Assembly: GCA_947629425.1 (NCBI GenBank)
Contig: CANRDR010000056.1
Span: forward strand, 1-9,775
Reading direction: 5' to 3'
Length of the DNA stretch: 9,775 nt
Origin: an uncultured Bacilli bacterium
GTDB lineage: Bacteria; Bacillota_I; Bacilli_A; RF39; UBA660
The notes under the pieces were generated by a model. That model was not told the origin of the DNA and did not search any database. It worked only from the letters and a program-made list of their open reading frames with translations. Each line of letters starts with the position of its first letter. Position 1 is the stretch's first letter. Positions 5,795-9,775 of this stretch are shown here, piece by piece. Position numbers and translations under genes: made by a program.

Positions 5795-6787
5795 ATGGAA
5801 GAAAGAATTATTGATAAAGAAGAAATTATAGGAGATAATGATAATAATATAAGGCCACAATATATAAGTGAATATATTGGACAAAACGAGGTAAAAGAAA
5901 ATATAAAAATATTTATAGATGCTGCTAGAATGAGAAATGAATCATTAGATCATGTACTTTTATATGGACCTCCTGGATTAGGAAAAACTACACTTGCACA
6001 TATTATTGCAAATGAATTAGGAACGAATATTAAAACTACTACTGGACCAAGTATAGAAAAAAGTGGAGATTTAGCAGCAATACTTTCTAGTTTAGAACCT
6101 GGTGATGTATTATTTATAGATGAAATACATAGAATACCAAAAGTTATTGAAGAAATATTATATCCTGCTATGGAAGATTTTGAATTAGACATAGTTGTAG
6201 GAACTGAAGGAAATACTAGAAATATAAAAATAGATTTACCTCCGTTTACATTAGTAGGAGCAACTACTAGAAGTGGAGATTTATCAAGTCCATTAAGAGA
6301 TAGGTTTGGAATAGTATCTAAACTTAATTATTATTCAGAAGAAGAATTAACTGAAATAATAAAAAGAACTAGTAGAATATTAAATTTTAAAATAGATGAT
6401 GATGCTGCTCAAGAACTTGCTAAAAGAAGTAGAAAAACACCGAGAATTGCAAATAGATTATTCAAACGTGTAAGAGATTTTGCATCAGTAATCGGTAATG
6501 GAGAAATAGATTTAGATATTACTAAAGATGCATTAAAAAGATTAAAAGTTGACAAATATGGATTGGATCAAATTGATTTAGAATATTTAACAAGTTTAAT
6601 AAATAAATTTAATGGTGGCCCTGTTGGAGTTGAAACAATATCCGCAAGTATTGGAGAAGAAGTAACTACTGTATTGGATGTTATAGAACCATATTTATTA
6701 CAAGAAGGTTTTATAAAAAGAACACCAAGAGGTAGAATGGCTACTGAGAAATCTATAAATCATTTAAAAGAAATGAAAATAGATTAA
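5795..6787 (+). CDS. ruvB: Holliday junction branch migration ATPase RuvB
   Basis: A 330-aa AAA+ motor of normal length. RuvB hexamers sit on either side of a RuvA-bound junction and pump DNA with ATP. Seen in order: Walker A GPPGLGKTT (58-66), Walker B LFIDEIHR (106-113), the presensor hairpin region DFELDIVVG (128-136), sensor 1 LVGATTRSG (153-161), the arginine-finger segment PLRDRFG (166-172), sensor 2 RTPRIANRLFKRVRDFA (in the small lid domain), and the C-terminal winged helix with GGPVGVETISASIGEE and the end KRTPRGRMAT. All key residues are present. The ribosome site AGGA (5787-5790) overlaps the ruvA stop codon, so the two genes are coupled. A terminator folds over its stop codon. Confidence 0.97.
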   Translation: MEERIIDKEEIIGDNDNNIRPQYISEYIGQNEVKENIKIFIDAARMRNESLDHVLLYGPPGLGKTTLAHIIANELGTNIKTTTGPSIEKSGDLAAILSSLEPGDVLFIDEIHRIPKVIEEILYPAMEDFELDIVVGTEGNTRNIKIDLPPFTLVGATTRSGDLSSPLRDRFGIVSKLNYYSEEELTEIIKRTSRILNFKIDDDAAQELAKRSRKTPRIANRLFKRVRDFASVIGNGEIDLDITKDALKRLKVDKYGLDQIDLEYLTSLINKFNGGPVGVETISASIGEEVTTVLDVIEPYLLQEGFIKRTPRGRMATEKSINHLKEMKID

Positions 6788-6807
6788 AGTTATTTATTAA
6801 CTTTTTT
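6786..6807 (+). terminator. intrinsic terminator of ruvAB
   Basis: AAAGTTA (6786-6792) pairs with TAACTTT (6798-6804) around loop TTTAT, with a T run from 6802 to 6807. The 5' arm begins inside the TAA stop codon of ruvB (6785-6787). The stem has a single G-C pair, so it is weak, but it is placed correctly directly before the der promoter. Confidence 0.6.
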
Positions 6808-6810
6808 AAT

Positions 6811-6839
6811 TTGAATAAAACTATATAATATGATAAAAT
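6811..6839 (+). promoter_or_regulatory. der operon promoter, -35 plus extended -10
   Basis: TTGAAT (6811-6816), a 17-base spacer ending TGA (6831-6833) and TAAAAT (6834-6839). The start is expected near 6846, giving a leader of about 19 nt with AAAGGA (6850-6855) as the Shine-Dalgarno for der. It starts 4 bases after the T run of the ruvAB terminator. Confidence 0.65.
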
Positions 6840-6864
6840 AACTAAAGTTAAAGGACTGATTAAA

Positions 6865-8169
6865 ATGATGAAAACAGTTTGTTTAGTTGGAAGACCTAAT
6901 ACAGGTAAATCAACTTTATTTAATAGACTTATTAATGAAAAAAAATCTATTATTGCAGATATACCAGGCGTTACTAGAGATAGAATATATGGTGTTGTAA
7001 CTTATAAAGATATTAGTTTTAATTTAATAGATACTGGTGGAATAGATTTATCAAATAATGATTTTAATGAATCAATAAAAATGCAAGCAGAACTTGCAAT
7101 GGAAGAATCTGATGTAATAGTATTTGTTGTAGATGGTAGAACTGATTTAACAATTAACGATTATAAAGTAAGAGATTACTTATTAAAATCTAATAAAAAA
7201 GTAATAGTTGCAATAAATAAAATAGATGATAAAAAACATGAAGAAAATATTTATTCATATTATGAATTAGGATTTGATAATCTAATAATGATATCTGGAA
7301 CACATAATAAAGGTATTAATAAATTATTAGATGAAATAATTAAAGATTTTAAACCGAATGTATTAGAAGAAGATAATACTATTAAATTTTCAATAATAGG
7401 TAGACCTAATGTAGGTAAAAGTAGTTTAGTTAATGCAATATTAAATGAAGAAAGATGTTTAGTTAGTGATATTGCTGGAACTACAAGAGATTCTTTAGAT
7501 ACAAAATTCACATACGAAAAAAAAGAATATACAATAATAGATACAGCAGGAATGAGAAAAAAAGGAAAAATATATGAAGAGATAGAAAAATATAGTTTTA
7601 TTAGAAGTATGAAATCAATAGAACGTAGTGATGTATGTGTTATTGTATTAAATGCTATGGAAGGTATTATAGAACATGATAAACATATAGTTAATTATGC
7701 TATAGAATTAGGTAAAGCGATAGTAATAGTAGTAAATAAATGGGATTTAATTGAAAATAAAGATAATGAAATGAAAGAATGGATAAAAAATATAAGAAAT
7801 AATTTTCAATTTATACCATATGCTAATATAGTATTTTTATCAGCTATTACTAAATCAAGAATACATACTTTAATGCCAGAAGTAATTAAATGTTATGAAA
7901 ACGCTACGAAAGAAATAAAAACAAGTGATTTAAATAATGTTATAAGAGATGCATATATGTTACATCAACCACCTTCATATAAAGGAAAAAGATTAAAAAT
8001 ATATTTTGTTAGTCAAAGTGGATGTAAACCTCCTAAATTTACTTTTAATGTTAATAATAAAGGATTAGTACATTTTAGTTATGAAAGATATTTAGAAAAT
8101 AAAATAAGAGAATCATTTGATTTAACAGGTACACCAATAATATTACAGTTTAAAAATAGAAGTGAATAA
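6865..8169 (+). CDS. der: ribosome assembly GTPase Der (EngA)
   Basis: A 434-aa essential GTPase with two tandem G domains and a KH-like C-terminus, acting in maturation of the 50S subunit. First G domain: P-loop GRPNTGKST (9-17, usually GRPNVGKST), switch GVTRDR, DTGG, NKID. Second G domain: GRPNVGKSS (about 179-187), GTTRDS, DTAGMRKKGK and NKWD (291-294). The C-terminal KH domain includes PPSYKGKRLKIYFVSQ and ends near GTPIILQFKNR. Length matches Bacillus Der (436). Two adjacent ATG codons (6865 and 6868) are possible starts; both are well placed after AAAGGA and the difference is one Met. The next gene starts immediately after the stop codon with no gap, so translation is likely coupled. 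Confidence 0.97.
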   Translation: MMKTVCLVGRPNTGKSTLFNRLINEKKSIIADIPGVTRDRIYGVVTYKDISFNLIDTGGIDLSNNDFNESIKMQAELAMEESDVIVFVVDGRTDLTINDYKVRDYLLKSNKKVIVAINKIDDKKHEENIYSYYELGFDNLIMISGTHNKGINKLLDEIIKDFKPNVLEEDNTIKFSIIGRPNVGKSSLVNAILNEERCLVSDIAGTTRDSLDTKFTYEKKEYTIIDTAGMRKKGKIYEEIEKYSFIRSMKSIERSDVCVIVLNAMEGIIEHDKHIVNYAIELGKAIVIVVNKWDLIENKDNEMKEWIKNIRNNFQFIPYANIVFLSAITKSRIHTLMPEVIKCYENATKEIKTSDLNNVIRDAYMLHQPPSYKGKRLKIYFVSQSGCKPPKFTFNVNNKGLVHFSYERYLENKIRESFDLTGTPIILQFKNRSE

Positions 8170-8793
8170 ATGAAAATAGAAATAGATAATATTACTTTAG
8201 AATGTATAATTAATAGAAAAAAAATAAAAAATATATATTTTAGAGTAAAAGAAGATTTAAAAATATATGTTAGCTGTAATTATTTATGTACTGATACTTA
8301 TATAAAGAACTTACTTTTAAAAAATAAAAAAGATATAATAAAAATGTATAATAATATGAAAAATAAAGTAATAGCTGATGAAAGTATATATTATTTAGGT
8401 AATAAAATGAATTATATAAATAATAATAAAATATATATAGATGGTTTAAATATATATGGGCCTAGTATAGAAAGTATTAATAATTATTTAGAAAGTAATT
8501 CTTTAAAAATATTTCAAAATAGATTAGATAATTTAATAATACTATTTAATGATTTACCTAAATTTAGATTAAGAATAAGAAAAATGAAAACAAGATGGGG
8601 TGTATGTAATAAAAATAGTATGACTGTTACTTTAAATACTGAACTTATTCATAAAGATGTAACTTTAATAGATTATGTTATTATACATGAACTATGTCAC
8701 TTTAAATATATGGATCATTCAAAACTTTTTTGGAATGAAGTATCTAAATATTATCCATACTATAAATTAGCAAGAAAGAGGCTTAAATTATGA
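8170..8793 (+). CDS. YgjP-type (DUF45) zinc metallopeptidase-like protein
   Basis: A 207-aa soluble protein of the YgjP/DUF45 family, related to the M48 and SprT-like zinc peptidases. The zinc site is visible: HELCH (173-177, HExxH) with a further likely ligand His 183 in MDHSKLFW. The family hallmark before it, KMKTRWGVCN (138-147) followed by TVTLNTELI, is also present. The N-terminal part (EIDNITLECIINRKKIKNIYFRVK) matches the beta-rich start of the family. The substrate is unknown. It begins directly after the der stop codon without an obvious separate ribosome site, and its own stop TGA overlaps the next start (ATGA). It is the only gene here ending in TGA, which is informative about the genetic code. 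Confidence 0.85.
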   Translation: MKIEIDNITLECIINRKKIKNIYFRVKEDLKIYVSCNYLCTDTYIKNLLLKNKKDIIKMYNNMKNKVIADESIYYLGNKMNYINNNKIYIDGLNIYGPSIESINNYLESNSLKIFQNRLDNLIILFNDLPKFRLRIRKMKTRWGVCNKNSMTVTLNTELIHKDVTLIDYVIIHELCHFKYMDHSKLFWNEVSKYYPYYKLARKRLKL

Positions 8794-9509
8794 TTAATTC
8801 TGTTAATAATATAAATATAAAAAAATATTCTAAATTATTAGAAAAAAAATATAGAGATCAAGAAAATTTATGTATATTACCAGGTGAACATTTAGTTAAA
8901 GAGGCTATAAAAAATAATTTAGTTATAGAAATATTTTTATTAGAAGGTATTGAAAATATATATGGAAATGTAACTTATGTAACTGAAAATGTAATGAGAA
9001 AATTAACTAATTTAAAAACTATACCTAATGTAGTAGCAGTATCAAAAAAAATAAATCCTAAAGAAATATTTGGAAATATTATTATGTTAGATAGTATTCA
9101 AGATCCAGGAAATTTAGGTACTATTATTAGAAGTGCTGTTGCATTTAATATAGATACTATTATATTAGGAAATAATACTGTTGATTTATATAATGAAAAA
9201 GTATTACGTGCTACTGAAGGTATGATATTTAATATAAATATAGTAAAAGATAATTTATTAGAATCTATTAATAAATTAAAAATGAAAGGTTATAAAATAA
9301 TAGGTACTAAAGTAGATGGTGGTATAGATATAAAAAATAAAAATTTAGATAAATATGCAATTATATTAGGTAATGAAGGTAATGGAGTAAATAATGAACT
9401 TTTAGATTTATGTGATAATTATATTTATATAAATATGAATAATTCTTGTGAAAGTTTAAATGTAGCAGTAGCAAGTAGTATAATAATGTATGAACTAAAT
9501 AAAAAATAA
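8790..9509 (+). CDS. SpoU/TrmH-family RNA 2'-O-ribose methyltransferase
   Basis: A 239-aa SPOUT (trefoil-knot) methyltransferase that uses S-adenosylmethionine to methylate a ribose in rRNA or tRNA. An N-terminal substrate-binding part (about 10-85, with LPGEHLVKEAI) precedes the catalytic knot: motif 1 QDPGNLGTIIRSA (104-116, with the conserved Asn and Arg), motif 2 IILGNEGNGV (191-200) and motif 3 CESLNVAVASS (220-230). This is the RlmB/TsnR/YsgA group; the exact target base cannot be told from sequence. In Bacillus the homologue ysgA lies just upstream of pheST, which may hold here too because the window ends in a promoter and leader-like sequence. The gene overlaps its neighbour by 4 nt (ATGA) and is the last gene of the der operon. 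Confidence 0.92.
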   Translation: MINSVNNINIKKYSKLLEKKYRDQENLCILPGEHLVKEAIKNNLVIEIFLLEGIENIYGNVTYVTENVMRKLTNLKTIPNVVAVSKKINPKEIFGNIIMLDSIQDPGNLGTIIRSAVAFNIDTIILGNNTVDLYNEKVLRATEGMIFNINIVKDNLLESINKLKMKGYKIIGTKVDGGIDIKNKNLDKYAIILGNEGNGVNNELLDLCDNYIYINMNNSCESLNVAVASSIIMYELNKK

Positions 9510-9520
9510 AGATATTTATT

Positions 9521-9547
9521 AATTGTTAGTATTAACTACAATTTTTT
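9521..9547 (+). terminator. intrinsic terminator of the der operon
   Basis: AATTGTTAGT (9521-9530) pairs with ACTACAATT (9535-9543) around loop ATTA, with one bulged T. The T run spans 9542-9547. It lies 12 bases after the methyltransferase stop codon. The stem is mostly A-T, typical for this window. Confidence 0.6.
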
Positions 9548-9574
9548 AATACTTTGATATCAACTAACATAATT

Positions 9575-9606
9575 AAAAAAATACCTTCCTAGAAATCTAG
9601 GAGGTA
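9575..9606 (-). terminator. minus-strand intrinsic terminator-like hairpin
   Basis: The arms 9582-9592 (TACCTTCCTAG) and 9597-9606 (CTAGGAGGTA) form a 10-bp stem with one bulged T and an AAAT loop. Seven A residues (9575-9581) on the + strand become seven T residues following the hairpin on the minus strand. It would end a transcript coming from the right, but no minus-strand ORF longer than about 30 codons is visible between here and the window edge. The minus-strand transcript may begin beyond the window or be non-coding. Confidence 0.5.
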
Positions 9607-9634
9607 ACTATGAAGTTGATAACATAATATCAAC
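9597..9634 (+). other. perfect Shine-Dalgarno, five-codon ORF and second hairpin
   Basis: On the + strand AGGAGG (9599-9604), the best Shine-Dalgarno in the window, lies inside the 3' arm of the 9582-9606 hairpin and is followed after 5 nt by ATG (9610) and a reading frame MKLIT that stops at TAA (9625-9627). The ORF overlaps a second hairpin, GTTGATA (9615-9621) with TATCAAC (9628-9634). This resembles a leader-peptide arrangement, but I found no good + promoter in front of it, and it may be chance. Confidence 0.25.
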
Positions 9635-9663
9635 TACTTAATTTATATCATAAATATTTGTAC

Positions 9664-9692
9664 TTGTAAAGAACTAAATTATAAAGTATAAT
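9664..9692 (+). promoter_or_regulatory. strong promoter for a gene beyond the right edge
   Basis: TTGTAA (9664-9669), a 17-base spacer and a consensus TATAAT (9687-9692); transcription would start near 9699. No TG precedes the -10 here, unlike the other promoters in the window. Transcription runs toward the window end with no start codon seen in the first 75 nt, so the leader is much longer than the 10-20 nt leaders of the other operons. The 3' end from 9700 shows a small hairpin (GAGTA 9700-9704 with TACTC 9711-9715) and a purine-rich GAAGAGAATAA segment. A long leader suggests RNA-level control. Confidence 0.65.
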
Positions 9693-9775
9693 GTAAATAG
9701 AGTAAGAAAGTACTCAAAAAATAAAAATTATATACGAAGAGAATAATTATATAACCAATCTCTCTCATAAGAACA

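Noticed and set aside
5950..6192. Minus-strand ORF of 80 codons
   Set aside because: Antisense to the Walker A/B region of ruvB; a shadow of the conserved coding sequence.
7260..7511. Minus-strand ORF of 83 codons
   Set aside because: Antisense to the second P-loop region of der; no independent support.
9661..9768. Minus-strand reading frame of about 29 codons near the right end
   Set aside because: Hydrophobic low-complexity translation, no Shine-Dalgarno, and too short to support.
1..9775. CRISPR arrays, insertion sequences, phage genes, tRNA or rRNA genes
   Set aside because: No regularly spaced repeats, transposase-like ORFs, terminal inverted repeats, or cloverleaf/rRNA sequence were seen.

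Overview
The window is a very AT-rich stretch (by eye roughly 80% A+T) carrying a bacterial core-gene neighbourhood from a low-GC Bacillota-type organism. YvcK followed by WhiA is a Gram-positive arrangement. RuvA-RuvB, Der and a SpoU-type methyltransferase add a housekeeping set. All ten genes lie on the + strand. Tryptophan is written TGG and one gene ends in TGA, so the standard bacterial code applies rather than the mycoplasma code. Extreme AT content, short intergenic gaps and the form of YvcK suggest a Mollicutes-related or Erysipelotrichia/RF39-like Bacilli lineage. That placement is inference.

Layout. Positions 1-612 hold no protein gene. They appear to contain two consecutive, independently transcribed small RNAs, each with a promoter, several hairpins and an intrinsic terminator (about 131-249 and 346-428). 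I could not assign either to a known family; they are the most interesting part of the window. Next comes yvcK-whiA-(ASCH/PUA-like protein), tightly packed from 613 to 2883. A separately promoted two-gene unit follows (2933-5105): a TM2-domain membrane protein and an unrecognised 379-aa protein, closed by a terminator that folds over the last stop codon. ruvA-ruvB (5237-6787) has its own promoter and terminator. der, a YgjP-type metallopeptidase and a SpoU rRNA/tRNA methyltransferase form the last operon (6865-9509), with joins of 0 nt and a 4-nt overlap. The final 260 bases contain the operon terminator, a second hairpin that acts as a terminator on the - strand and hides a perfect Shine-Dalgarno followed by a five-codon ORF, and a strong + promoter. 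That promoter probably drives a gene beyond the edge; pheS is the usual neighbour in Bacilli.

How the genes work together. YvcK (central carbon/cell-envelope control) and WhiA (DNA-binding, cell division/metabolism) are conserved partners. RuvAB moves Holliday junctions. Der and the SpoU enzyme both serve ribosome/RNA maturation. The TM2 unit is the main accessory element among the protein genes. Six of the promoters I located, including those of both small RNAs, share an extended -10 (TGN before the hexamer), and predicted leaders of the protein genes are only about 10-20 nt.
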